This document shows, one piece after another, positions 44,963 through 53,914 of a stretch of DNA of 64,000 bases. Made by a program: the position numbers and the translations under genes. Each line of letters opens with the position of its first letter. The first letter of the stretch is position 1. The stretch comes from Gephyromycinifex aptenodytis (GTDB taxonomy: Bacteria > Actinomycetota > Actinomycetes > Actinomycetales > Dermatophilaceae). The notes under the pieces are model-generated. The model had not been told where the DNA came from and did no database searches. It saw only the letters and a program-made list of their open reading frames with translations. Location: assembly GCF_012277275.1 (NCBI RefSeq), contig NZ_CP051155.1:682001-746000 (forward strand), in the 5' to 3' direction.

Positions 44963-47287
44963 TCAACCTGGTTGCGAGATGGCCACATACAGCGCTCCGT
45001 TGCGACGACCAAGTGCCAGATGCCCCTGCTGGTCAGTCCGGTACACCGCAGCCCCGGTGCGGGCCAGGCTTCGTAGCAGGGTGGGCGCGGGGTGCCCGTA
45101 GTCGTTGTCCGCCCCGACGCTGATGAACGCCACCGGCGCTCGTGCCTCGGCCAGGAGCTGCGGGTCGTGATCGGCCGACCCGTGGTGGGCCACTTTGACC
45201 ACGTCGAAGCCGCTCGACAAGCTCGGCCGCACCGATCTGAGGACCGCGGCCCCCGCAACGGCGTCAGCATCAGCCAAGAGCAGCGAGCGAACTGTGCCGC
45301 CTTGGCTGGTGGACGTCACGTCCAGGACGATGGAGCCACGGTTGGGGCTCATCCCGGGTACCGGGTGAGCGGGTGGGTTCCGAACGGTGGCGCGCACTCC
45401 GGGCCAGGTCAGGATGTCCCCGTCGGCGACCTGCAGCGGTTCGCGCTGTTGCGCCCGCCACCATCGCTGCACCCGGGCAGCCGCCAGCGGCCGCCCGGGC
45501 TGGGTGGAGATGACGACTTCGCCGATCGAGCGCCCCCGGCTCACCCCGTCCAGGCCACCGACGTGATCGAGGTCGAAATGGGTCAGCACGACTGCGTCCA
45601 GGACGCCGATCCGCAAGTCCCGCAGACAATCATCAACGGTTTGGGCATCGGGACCGGCATCGACGAGCACCGCATGCCCGGGCGAGGTCGGCAGCACCAG
45701 GGCATCCCCCTGCCCCACATCGCAGGCCACCAGAGCAGGGTGGGGCCCAGGCCAATCGCGTGGCTTGACCGGCCACAACAGGACGACCGAAGCGGCCAGG
45801 ACGGCGAGCCAGAGCAGCGGCCTGCGCCGTGCCCACCGGAGCAGTACCCGGTGCGCGCTCAACAGAGCCACGATGATCACCGCCAAGCCCAGAGCTGCCG
45901 CCAGACTCGTGGGCCACGGCACGGCCCCGTGCGGAACGGCCGAGCTCATCCGGGCGATGCGGGCGATGCCCAGCGCCGGCAGACCGGGCAGCCAGGCCAG
46001 TACAGCCGCCAGGCCAGGAGCGGGTACTGCAAGCATGGCCAGGCACACCCCACCGATAGTGGTTGGCGCCACCAGCGGCGCGGCCAACAGGTTAGCGACC
46101 ACCCCGACCAGCGTGATCTCGCCTTGCAGGGTGACGATCACCGGGGCGCAAGCCACCTGGGCTGCGACCGGCACGGCCAGCGCGTCCGCGAACCAAGCCA
46201 ACCGCGAGGGCAGGAAGGCACGCCAACGCTGCGCCCACGGCCTGGCCAGGATGAGCAGTCCCAAGGTGGCCAGCACCGAGAGCGCGAATCCGTAAGAACG
46301 CGCCAGCCACGGGTCGAGCGCCAACAACACGATCACGGCCCCGGCCAGGGCCGGAAGCCCGGATTGGGGGCGTGACCGAGCCACGGCGATCAGTCCGATC
46401 GTGCCCATCACGGCGGCGCGGATGACGCTGGGATCAGGCCGGGCCACAACGACGAACCCGGCGATGACCAGGAGCGCCGACAGGGGCCGCAACCGACGTG
46501 GGGCGCCGACGCCCCGAGCAAGCAGCAGCGCTGCGCCCCCGACCAACGCCACATTGGTGCCCGAGACGGCAGTCAGGTGGGACATACCTGTCTGCTTCAT
46601 CGCATCGGCCAGATCGGGTGGAGTTTGGCTGCGATCGCCGATGACGAGTCCCGGGAGCAACCCACGGGCATCCTCGGGAAGATCATGTACGGCACCACGC
46701 AGGCCCGCGCGCACCACCTCTGCTGCCTGCAACACCGGACCAGGACCAGCCAGGACGCGGGGGCCGGCGCCTACCCGCAGCACCGCGACCACGTCCTGTC
46801 CCGGTTCGGCGGGCGACAGACGTCCGCGCAGGGCAACCTGCGAACGCCAGCGCCAGCCATCGGCGGCGGTGGTGATGATAAGCACGGGGCTGCGCACCCG
46901 ATGCTGTTGCCCGCGCGCTTGCACCCCGAGCACCAGGACGCGGACGGCGACCTGCTCCGGGCCGACTTCGCGTTCCTGCAACCGGACAGGCTCACCGGTG
47001 ACCCGGCCTTGGATCATCACCGAGGCCCGCACCTGGGCCAACTCCTCGATCGGACCCAGCGAACGCACGGTTTCCGCTGCGCACAGACAGCACAGCAGCA
47101 GGCAGCAGATGAGGGCGCACATCGCGGTGACCGGGTTACGGAGGCGGGGGTGGGCCGCGACGAGCGCCACCACCAGGCAACCGGCCGCGGCTGCGGCCAC
47201 GACCGGGACGGGTAGGTGCAGAACCACGGCCAGAACCGCCCAGCCCAGCAACGCCGGCAGCAGCAGACGGGCATCAGCCTGGTTCAC
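44963..47287 (-). CDS. comEC: ComEC/Rec2-family DNA-uptake membrane protein
   Basis: 774 residues from the GTG at 47287. N-terminal hydrophobic segments (LLLPALLGWAVLAVVLHLPVP, VAAAAAGCLVVALVAA) and a soluble DUF4131 region precede the competence domain of many helices (LLPGLVIGDRSQTPPDLADAMKQTGMSHLTAVSGTNVALV). The C-terminal metallo-beta-lactamase domain (VACDVGQGDALVL, LTHFDLDHVGGLDG, KVAHHGSADHD) has the HxxxDH metal motif. In competent bacteria ComEC forms the DNA channel. The GTG overlaps the comEA stop as GTGA, so the pair is translationally coupled. The longer upstream frame runs through comEA and is not coding. Confidence 0.94.
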   Translation of the reverse strand: MNQADARLLLPALLGWAVLAVVLHLPVPVVAAAAAGCLVVALVAAHPRLRNPVTAMCALICCLLLCCLCAAETVRSLGPIEELAQVRASVMIQGRVTGEPVRLQEREVGPEQVAVRVLVLGVQARGQQHRVRSPVLIITTAADGWRWRSQVALRGRLSPAEPGQDVVAVLRVGAGPRVLAGPGPVLQAAEVVRAGLRGAVHDLPEDARGLLPGLVIGDRSQTPPDLADAMKQTGMSHLTAVSGTNVALVGGAALLLARGVGAPRRLRPLSALLVIAGFVVVARPDPSVIRAAVMGTIGLIAVARSRPQSGLPALAGAVIVLLALDPWLARSYGFALSVLATLGLLILARPWAQRWRAFLPSRLAWFADALAVPVAAQVACAPVIVTLQGEITLVGVVANLLAAPLVAPTTIGGVCLAMLAVPAPGLAAVLAWLPGLPALGIARIARMSSAVPHGAVPWPTSLAAALGLAVIIVALLSAHRVLLRWARRRPLLWLAVLAASVVLLWPVKPRDWPGPHPALVACDVGQGDALVLPTSPGHAVLVDAGPDAQTVDDCLRDLRIGVLDAVVLTHFDLDHVGGLDGVSRGRSIGEVVISTQPGRPLAAARVQRWWRAQQREPLQVADGDILTWPGVRATVRNPPAHPVPGMSPNRGSIVLDVTSTSQGGTVRSLLLADADAVAGAAVLRSVRPSLSSGFDVVKVAHHGSADHDPQLLAEARAPVAFISVGADNDYGHPAPTLLRSLARTGAAVYRTDQQGHLALGRRNGALYVAISQPG

Positions 47288-48291
47288 ACCCGAACCCGGG
47301 GCGCAAGTTCGGCGTAGCGTTTCTCCCCCACCCCGCTGACCTCGGCGAGTTCCTCCACCGAGGAGAACCGTCCGTGCTCGGCCCGCCACTGCAGGATGCG
47401 CGCGGCCAGCACCGGGCCGACCCCCGGCAACGTCTCCAGGGTCGCCTGATCGGCCGTGTTGAGGTCGATCACCGCCCCCGGGGTCGCCCCGCCCGTCCCG
47501 GCCGGCGCCCCACCCGATCCGGCTGGCGCTGCACCCGAGGCTGGTACGCCTGGGGCTCCGGGCGGCGCGGGCGGTGGCACCTCGCCCACCTGCGGGATCA
47601 CCAACTGTTCGCCGTCGATGGCGCGCCGGGCCAGGTTGACCGCCGTCAGATCCGCGCCTTTGACGGGCCCGCCCGCGGCCGTCACCACATCCTGGACCCG
47701 GGAACCGTCCGGGACATTGACCACGCCGGGGCGAGCCACCTTGCCGATCACATGGATCACCAGGTGCGGCCGCGCCTGAGCGGTAAGTGGCGTGGATACT
47801 GCGCTCGCCTCACCCGGGGCCGCCGCGGGGCTGGACACGATCGCCGCCGGTTCCTGGGAGGCACCCGCGGCGGGCGTTCGCCCCGGCGTGGGGGTATAGC
47901 CGGTGGCGACCGGCTCAGACAATGCCGACGCCGACAGGATTCGCCAGGTCATCACGCTGATGGCCAGCACCACCACTACGGCTGCCCCGATAACGGCCCG
48001 CCACGGTGGGCTCACCCTGGCCGAACGCAACGCGCCCGGAAGCTGCACATCCCCCTTGGAGGGATCGATTGCCGCAACCGCCCGACGCGTGCGCGGCAGC
48101 GCGGCCGACTGGCAGGGCGGCGACCCAGCCACCGCCAGCGACGCCCGGAGCGACTCGGGTGCATCTACGGACGGGGTCGCGGCGGTTGCCGCTGACGGCT
48201 GGGGCGGCTGGGCTACCCGGGGTGGCGGGCTGGCGGCTGTGAGGAGTGCAGTAGCCCGATCATGCGGCAGGGCGTGCGAGGAGCGGGGCAT
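47284..48291 (-). CDS. comEA: ComEA-family DNA-binding protein (SLBB plus helix-hairpin-helix)
   Basis: About 335 residues from the ATG at 48291 (start uncertain; no strong ribosome site). A Pro/Ala-rich cytoplasmic N-terminus and one membrane helix (VIGAAVVVVLAISVMTWRIL) are followed by an Ala/Pro-rich stalk, an SLBB domain (HLVIHVIGKVARPGVVNVPDGSRVQDVVTAAGG) and a second Pro/Gly/Ala linker. The double helix-hairpin-helix domain is at the C-terminus (IDLNTADQATLETLPGVGPVLAARILQWRAEHGRF). It would bind incoming double-stranded DNA at the cell surface for ComEC. Confidence 0.93.
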   Translation of the reverse strand: MPRSSHALPHDRATALLTAASPPPRVAQPPQPSAATAATPSVDAPESLRASLAVAGSPPCQSAALPRTRRAVAAIDPSKGDVQLPGALRSARVSPPWRAVIGAAVVVVLAISVMTWRILSASALSEPVATGYTPTPGRTPAAGASQEPAAIVSSPAAAPGEASAVSTPLTAQARPHLVIHVIGKVARPGVVNVPDGSRVQDVVTAAGGPVKGADLTAVNLARRAIDGEQLVIPQVGEVPPPAPPGAPGVPASGAAPAGSGGAPAGTGGATPGAVIDLNTADQATLETLPGVGPVLAARILQWRAEHGRFSSVEELAEVSGVGEKRYAELAPRVRV

Positions 48292-48464
48292 GCGGGGAAC
48301 GCTAAAGCGCACATAGCGGGCGCGGGCGCCGCCTGCCACCTCCTGTGGACGACGAACGACCGCAAAAGGCGCCCTGAGGATGACTCGACGGTGAACGTTC
48401 GGTCCCGGACACGCAATCGCCCTCACAGTCACGGACGCAGTGGCGCCCCCGACAACGTGAACCC

Positions 48465-49331
48465 CTACTCGTGATGCGGGCTGACAACAACGGCCAACGC
48501 CCCCGGGCCCAGATGAGCCGCAGCCACCGCCCCGATCTCGATCACGGGAACAGCCCCCTGCCCCAGACAGCCGCCGACCCGTTCGCGCAAGGTCCCGGCC
48601 AGCCGTTCGGCGCGTTCCGGGGCATCGATGTGGTGCACGGCAACCTCGACCGGCCCGTCGTGCCCGTCAGACTCGACCATCTGGACCGCCAAGTCCGTCA
48701 ACCGCGCCACCGCCCGACCGGCAGTGCGCAGCTTCTCAACCGGTTCGATCCGCCCACTCTGCAGACACAACAGCGGCTTGACCGCCAACGCCGAACCCAA
48801 CAGCGCCGAAGCGGCGCCGATCCGCCCTCCCAGACGCAGGTACTCCAAGGTGTTGACGTAGAACAACAGCCGAGCCCGCCGAGCCTGATCACCGACCACC
48901 TGAGCCACCTGTTGCGCATCCCCGCCGGCCTCGATAGCACGCGCCCCCGCAAGCACAGCGAAGCCCAGTCCCATCCCCATGCTGCGCGAATCCACCACAG
49001 TGACCGGCACGCTGGAGGAACGCGCCGCCAACTCGGCAGCGTCGCAGGTCCCGGACAACTCCCCGGACAGATGCGCCGAGACGATGTGAGTGGCACCCTG
49101 CGCGGCGAGCCGCTCATAGGCCTCATAGAGCACCACCGGCGAAGGGCGTGAGGTCGTCAACCGGCGCCCTTTGCGCAGGATCGACACCAACTCCTCACGG
49201 CCGAGGTCGATGCCTTCGCGATACTCCCGCTCCTCGCAGGCCACCCTGAGCGGAACGACAGCCACCCGATACTGCTGCAGGAGCTCCGCGGGCAAGTAGG
49301 CGGTGGAGTCCGTGACAAGGGCGAGCGACAC
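48465..49331 (-). CDS. DegV family fatty-acid-binding protein
   Basis: 288 residues. DegV pattern: LALVTDSTAYLPAELLQQYRVAVVPLRV, then LTTSRPSPVVLYEAYERLAAQGATHIVSAHLSGELSGTCDAAELAA, VVDSRSMGMGLGF, YVNTLEYLRLGGRIGAASALLGSALAVKPLLCL and IEIGAVAAAHLGPGALAVV. Relatives (FakB) bind a single fatty acid and present it to the kinase FakA for phosphorylation. No FakA is in the window. The GTG start at 49331 lies 6 bp after the leuS stop, so it is probably in the leuS transcript. Confidence 0.93.
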   Translation of the reverse strand: MSLALVTDSTAYLPAELLQQYRVAVVPLRVACEEREYREGIDLGREELVSILRKGRRLTTSRPSPVVLYEAYERLAAQGATHIVSAHLSGELSGTCDAAELAARSSSVPVTVVDSRSMGMGLGFAVLAGARAIEAGGDAQQVAQVVGDQARRARLLFYVNTLEYLRLGGRIGAASALLGSALAVKPLLCLQSGRIEPVEKLRTAGRAVARLTDLAVQMVESDGHDGPVEVAVHHIDAPERAERLAGTLRERVGGCLGQGAVPVIEIGAVAAAHLGPGALAVVVSPHHE

Positions 49332-49337
49332 TGGGCC

Positions 49338-52274
49338 TCAGCCGGCGACGATGTTGACCAGCGACGGCGCCCGCACGATCACCTTGCGGATGGTTTTACC
49401 TGCCAACAGCTCGGCGACCCGCTCCTGCCCCAGCGCCAGTTGCTCCAGGTCCTGGGCCGCGATGTCAGCGGGAACCTCCATGCGGTGGCGCACCTTGCCC
49501 TGAATCTGCACCACACAGGTGACGCTGTCGTCCATCAGCAGCGCGGGGTCAGCCTGCGGAAAGTCCGTGAAGGCCAACGAAGACTGATGCCCGAGCCGGT
49601 TCCACAACTCCTCGGCGATGTGCGGCGCGACCGGTGCCACCATGAGAATCAACGGCTCGACGATCTCGCGCGGGGCGACCTCCAGCTTGGTCAGTGCGTT
49701 GTTGAGCTCGATCAGCTTGGCGATGGCGGTGTTGAAGCGCAGGCCCGCGTAGTCGGTCCGGACCCCGTCGATGGTGCGGTGCAACAAGCGGCGCAGCTCC
49801 TCAGAGGCAGGCACGTCCTGCACACTCAAGCTGCCGTCCTGCTCGTCGATCACGTTGCGCCACAACCGCTGCAAGAAGCGTTGCGCGCCGACGACCGCGC
49901 GGGTCTCCCACGGCTTGCTGAGCTCCAACGGGCCCATGCTCATCTCGTACACCCGGAAGGTGTCAGCACCGTACTGCTCGTACATCTCATCGGGGCTGAC
50001 TGCGTTCTTCAGCGATTTGCCGATCTTGCCGTACTCGCGCTGGACCCGGGCACCGTTCCAGGTGAACGTAGGCTCCCCGGTTGCCTCCGGCGGGCCCTCG
50101 ACGACCTCCGCCGCAGGAACCGGTTGCCCGCGGTCGTCCCGGTAGGCGTAGGCCTGGATGTAGCCCTGGCTGAAGTAGGTGCGGAACGGCTCCTGCGCGC
50201 TGACGTGGCCGAGGTCGTACAGGACCTTCTGCCAGAACCGGGCGTACAACAGGTGCAGCACGGCGTGCTCGACACCGCCGACGTACAGGTCGACACCGCC
50301 CGGATCCCGGGTGCCCTCCGGAGCGCCGGCTACGGGCTGGTCCCGGGGGCCCATCCAGTACCGCTCGACCTCGGGGTCGACCAGGGCCTGAGTGTTGCCC
50401 GGGTCGAGGTAGCGCAGGAAGTACCAGCACGAACCGGCCCAGTTGGGCATCGTGTTCGTTTCCCGGTGGTAGGTCTTCTCGCCCTCGCCGAGGTCCATCG
50501 TGACCTCCACCCATTCCGGGACCCGCGACAGCGGCGGCTCGGGGGCAGTATCGGCGTCATCGGGGTCGAAGGTCTTCGGGCTGTAGTCAGGTACATCCGG
50601 CAACTCCACCGGCAGCGCCGAATCCGGCAGCCCGTGCGCCCGACCGTCCTCGTCGAAGACCACCGGGAAGGGCTCGCCCCAGTAACGTTGGCGGCTGAAC
50701 AGCCAGTCCCGCAGCCGGTAGTTCACCGTGCTCTGCCCCAGGCCCTTGGCTTCCAGCCAGGACGTGATCGCGGTCTTGGCCTCAGCCACCGCCAGTCCGT
50801 CCAGGCTGACCTCGTCGTTCGCGGAGTTGACTGCGACCCCGTCCCCGACGAAGGCCTGGCCGGCGCGCAACGAAGTGTCCGGCGCGGCGGGCTGCCCGGC
50901 GGGCGCTACGACATCGATGATGGGCAGGCGGAACTGGCGCGCGAACTCGTAGTCGCGGGTGTCGTGCGCCGGCACCGCCATGATCGCGCCCGTCCCGTAA
51001 CCCATCAGGACGTAGTCGGCGATGAAGACGGGCACCTTGCGTCCGTCGACGGGGTTGATGGCGTAACCGCCGGTGAACACACCGGTCTTCGTCTTGTCCT
51101 CGAGTTGCCGTTCGACATCCGATTTGCGGGAGGCGGCGAGCCGGTAGGCGGCCACGGCCTGGGCCGGCGTCTCACCGAAGCCGTCGTCGACCCCCATCCA
51201 CTCCGGTTTGGTCTCCTCCGGCCAGGCGTCGCTCACCAGCCGCTCGACCAACGGGTGTTCGGGGGCCAACACCATGAAGGTGGCGCCGAAGAGAGTGTCG
51301 GGGCGGGTCGTGAAGACCGAGATCGTGGTGTCGGGGTCGTTCTCCAGCGGGAACTCGACGCGGGCGCCGTGGCTTCGCCCGATCCAGTTGCGCTGCATGA
51401 GCTTGACCTTCTCGGGCCAGTCGACCCGGTCCAAGTCGTCAGCCAGCCGGTCTGCGTAGGCGGTGATCCGCATCTTCCACTGCCGCAGGTCGGCCCGGAA
51501 CACCGGGTAGTTGCCGCGTTCGGAGCGGCCGTCGTTGGTGACCTCTTCGTTGGACAGCACCGTCCCCAGGCCGGGACACCAGTTGACGGGGGCTTTGCTG
51601 GTGTAGGCCAGCCGGTAGGAGTCCAGCAAGTCGCGGCGCTCCCCGGTGTCCAGGGACTGCCAGCTGCGACCGGCGAACTGCCCGCTCGGCGTGATCCGCC
51701 CGGCGGCCAGCTCATCCTCGAGTTCGCTGATCGGACGGGCACGGCCCACTCCCCCGTCCGGGCGCTGTGCCTGCGGGTCATACCAGGAGTTGTAGATCTG
51801 CAGGAAGATCCATTGGGTCCAGCGGTAGTACTCGGGATCGATGGTCTCGATTGCGCGCCGGTCATCGTGGCCCAGCCCCAGGCGACGCAGTTGGCGCCGC
51901 ATGGTGACGATGTTGGCCTCGGTCGTCAGCCGGGGGTGCTGTCCGGTCTGGACGGCGTACTGCTCAGCGGGCAGACCGAAGGCGTCGTATCCCAGGCAGT
52001 GCAGGACGTTTTTGCCGGTCATCCGGTGGTAGCGGGCGAACACGTCGGTGGCGATGTACCCCAGCGGGTGACCGACGTGCAGCCCGGCACCGGAGGGGTA
52101 GGGAAACATGTCGAGCACGAGCAGCTTCTCGCGACCGGCGACTTCGTCCGGCTGTGCCCACGGTCCGGCCGGGTTGGGCGCGCGGAAGGTGCCTGCGTTC
52201 TCCCACCGGTCCTGCCAGGAGGTTTCGATCTCCTGCGCCAGTGCGGCGTCGTACCGGAAGGGCGTGTCGTTCAT
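49338..52274 (-). CDS. leuS: Leucyl-tRNA synthetase
   Basis: 978 residues, normal size. Class I motifs: HIGH as HVGH (66-69, in [19 protein letters not shown]) and KMSKS as KIGKS (750-754, in [28 protein letters not shown]). The CP1 editing domain ([25 protein letters not shown]) and the C-terminal anticodon-binding and tail domains ([14 protein letters not shown]) are complete. It charges tRNA-Leu. The ATG at 52274 is the start that fits family length. The frame upstream overlaps the galK terminator. A T-box or leader is not seen. Confidence 0.97.
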   Translation of the reverse strand: MNDTPFRYDAALAQEIETSWQDRWENAGTFRAPNPAGPWAQPDEVAGREKLLVLDMFPYPSGAGLHVGHPLGYIATDVFARYHRMTGKNVLHCLGYDAFGLPAEQYAVQTGQHPRLTTEANIVTMRRQLRRLGLGHDDRRAIETIDPEYYRWTQWIFLQIYNSWYDPQAQRPDGGVGRARPISELEDELAAGRITPSGQFAGRSWQSLDTGERRDLLDSYRLAYTSKAPVNWCPGLGTVLSNEEVTNDGRSERGNYPVFRADLRQWKMRITAYADRLADDLDRVDWPEKVKLMQRNWIGRSHGARVEFPLENDPDTTISVFTTRPDTLFGATFMVLAPEHPLVERLVSDAWPEETKPEWMGVDDGFGETPAQAVAAYRLAASRKSDVERQLEDKTKTGVFTGGYAINPVDGRKVPVFIADYVLMGYGTGAIMAVPAHDTRDYEFARQFRLPIIDVVAPAGQPAAPDTSLRAGQAFVGDGVAVNSANDEVSLDGLAVAEAKTAITSWLEAKGLGQSTVNYRLRDWLFSRQRYWGEPFPVVFDEDGRAHGLPDSALPVELPDVPDYSPKTFDPDDADTAPEPPLSRVPEWVEVTMDLGEGEKTYHRETNTMPNWAGSCWYFLRYLDPGNTQALVDPEVERYWMGPRDQPVAGAPEGTRDPGGVDLYVGGVEHAVLHLLYARFWQKVLYDLGHVSAQEPFRTYFSQGYIQAYAYRDDRGQPVPAAEVVEGPPEATGEPTFTWNGARVQREYGKIGKSLKNAVSPDEMYEQYGADTFRVYEMSMGPLELSKPWETRAVVGAQRFLQRLWRNVIDEQDGSLSVQDVPASEELRRLLHRTIDGVRTDYAGLRFNTAIAKLIELNNALTKLEVAPREIVEPLILMVAPVAPHIAEELWNRLGHQSSLAFTDFPQADPALLMDDSVTCVVQIQGKVRHRMEVPADIAAQDLEQLALGQERVAELLAGKTIRKVIVRAPSLVNIVAG

Positions 52275-52348
52275 GGTTTCGTCCTCATCCAAAGTGGGCG
52301 GCGGTTCGTACACCGGTGGCCGTTGTCGACGGCGCTCACTGCACGCAC

Positions 52349-52376
52349 GTGCCCCCGCGCCAGGCGCGTGGGGCAC
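52349..52376 (-). terminator. Hairpin between galK and leuS
   Basis: GTGCCCC and GGGGCAC arms with an inner CGCG/CGCG stem around CCTGG (minus strand), 30 bp beyond the galK stop. No T-tract. Confidence 0.5.
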
Positions 52377-52405
52377 TCGGCCAGGCTATCGCAGCGGCGC
52401 TCGGT

Positions 52406-53566
52406 TCAATCCAGGCGTTTTGCGCCGTCGGCGGGAACCACCGGGAAGATCTGGGGGGCCGCGAAGCCGTGCTCGGCGTAGGCCTGCCGCACTCCTTGAC
52501 TGACTTGATCCACGGCGTCGGCCTCGACGAGGGCGATCGCCGATCCGCCGAAGCCCCCGCCGGTCATCCGCGCACCGTAGGCCCCCGCCTGCAGAGCTGC
52601 CTCGACGGCGACGTCAAGGTGGGGCACGGTCACTTCGAAGTCATCACGCAGCGAGGCGTGGGATTGCGTCAGCGCCGGGCCGATGTCGCGCGGGTCACCC
52701 CCGGCGCGTAGGTGCTGCACGACCTGCAGCACTCGAGCATCCTCGGTCACCACGTGTCGTACCCGCCGTTGCACAGTGGGGTCCGTGATTCGCGCTAGCG
52801 CGTCATCCAGGCGTTCCGGGGCGACATCTCGCAGCGCCTGTACGCCCAGCGTCTGCGCGGCTTGTTCACAGGCCGAGCGTCGAGCGGCGTACTGACCGTC
52901 GACGAGGGCGTGCGGGGCGCAGGTGTCGATGACGAGCAGTGCCAGCCCGGCAGCGGGCAGGTCGAAGGGCACATTCTCTACTGCCAGGCTTCGGGTGTCG
53001 ATGAAGACGAGGTGGCCGGATTTGCCGTGCATCGAGGCAAGCTGGTCCATGTTGCCGGTCGCGGCACCGACGAAGTCGTTCTCACACCGCTGACCGGTCA
53101 GTGCCAGCTCGGTCGGGCTTAGTTCCAGCGACCCCAGATCCGTCGCTGCGGCGCCCGTGGCGCATTCGATGGCAGCCGAGCTGGACAGCCCGGCGCCGAC
53201 CGGAACATCCGAATCGAGCACCATGTCGAGCTCGGGCACTTCAAGACCGCGCTGACCCAGCGCCCAGAACATACCCGCGACGTAGGCGGCCCACCCGCGC
53301 ACGTCCTCGGGGGTCACGCTCGCTGCATCGAACTCGACGATGCCTTCCTGCTGTAAGGACAAGACGCGGCTGCTCCGGCCTGCCGCCGGTGCCGCAGCTA
53401 TGCGGCACCGGCGGGTCAGTGCGAGCGGGAGGACGAAACCGTCGTTGTAATCCGTGTGCTCACCGATGAGGTTGACCCGGCCGGGAGCGGCCCATACCCC
53501 GGCAGGTTCGCAACCGTACGCCTCGCGGAAGCGACGACGCAGGCTAGTCAGATCATCGGTGCTCAC
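52406..53566 (-). CDS. galK: Galactokinase
   Basis: 386 residues from the GTG at 53566, which has GGAGGA seven bases upstream; an in-frame TTG at 53572 is too close to that site. GHMP-kinase motifs: galactose-binding GRVNLIGEHTDYNDGFVLP near residues 29-46, phosphate loop PVGAGLSSSAAIE near 122-134, and C-terminal ARMTGGGFGGSAIALV. It phosphorylates galactose at C1 in the Leloir pathway. It is downstream of the SSS symporter and small membrane protein, with galM further upstream, forming a galactose uptake and use module. galT and galE are not in the window. Confidence 0.95.
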   Translation of the reverse strand: MSTDDLTSLRRRFREAYGCEPAGVWAAPGRVNLIGEHTDYNDGFVLPLALTRRCRIAAAPAAGRSSRVLSLQQEGIVEFDAASVTPEDVRGWAAYVAGMFWALGQRGLEVPELDMVLDSDVPVGAGLSSSAAIECATGAAATDLGSLELSPTELALTGQRCENDFVGAATGNMDQLASMHGKSGHLVFIDTRSLAVENVPFDLPAAGLALLVIDTCAPHALVDGQYAARRSACEQAAQTLGVQALRDVAPERLDDALARITDPTVQRRVRHVVTEDARVLQVVQHLRAGGDPRDIGPALTQSHASLRDDFEVTVPHLDVAVEAALQAGAYGARMTGGGFGGSAIALVEADAVDQVSQGVRQAYAEHGFAAPQIFPVVPADGAKRLD

Positions 53567-53585
53567 GATCAATTCCTCCGTTGTT

Positions 53586-53607
53586 CCGGCCGGCCTGGAC
53601 CGGCCGG
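53586..53607 (-). terminator. Perfect 8-bp hairpin between the small membrane protein and galK
   Basis: CCGGCCGG (53586-53593) and CCGGCCGG (53600-53607) with a 6-nt loop, in the 59-bp gap before galK. It could attenuate or stabilise; it is close to the galK ribosome site. Confidence 0.4.
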
Positions 53608-53625
53608 CTTGGGGCTTGGTCGATC

Positions 53626-53904
53626 TCAGTGAACCGGTGGAGCGTCCGCGGTCTCAATGTGGGCAGGAACCACGATAGGACGGAACTTCGCCCAGAGCAT
53701 GAAGGTCACTCCGGCCACCAGCAAGGCCAGACCGGTCCACAGGTTGGCATTCACGCCGCCGGTCTTGGCCAGTTCGGGGTCCCCGAACAGACCGGCTCCG
53801 GTCAGCAGAACGCCGTAGAGAGACAACAGCAGCCCGATGAAGTTGCGAATGTCGAAGGCGCCTGCAGTATGACGAACGGGTTTTTCGTTCACAGCATGTG
53901 ACAT
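53626..53904 (-). CDS. Small two-helix membrane protein next to the symporter
   Basis: 92 residues. Two hydrophobic segments (about 22-41, FIGLLLSLYGVLLTGAGLFG, and 55-72, LWTGLALLVAGVTFMLW), with a conserved-looking FDIRNFIG entry. No catalytic motif. It starts 10 bp after the symporter stop and is clearly co-transcribed. Small two-helix accessory subunits accompany several SSS-family transporters (DUF4212, DUF485 types), but I cannot place this one in those families. Function unknown; a symporter partner is inferred. Confidence 0.75.
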   Translation of the reverse strand: MSHAVNEKPVRHTAGAFDIRNFIGLLLSLYGVLLTGAGLFGDPELAKTGGVNANLWTGLALLVAGVTFMLWAKFRPIVVPAHIETADAPPVH

Positions 53905-53914
53905 GAGATTCCCC

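Noticed and set aside
49440-52481. 1013-codon plus-strand open frame opposite leuS
   Set aside because: It is the antisense of a clear leucyl-tRNA synthetase; its composition (Val/Arg/Gly/His-rich) and lack of any family motif are typical of antisense frames in GC-rich genes.
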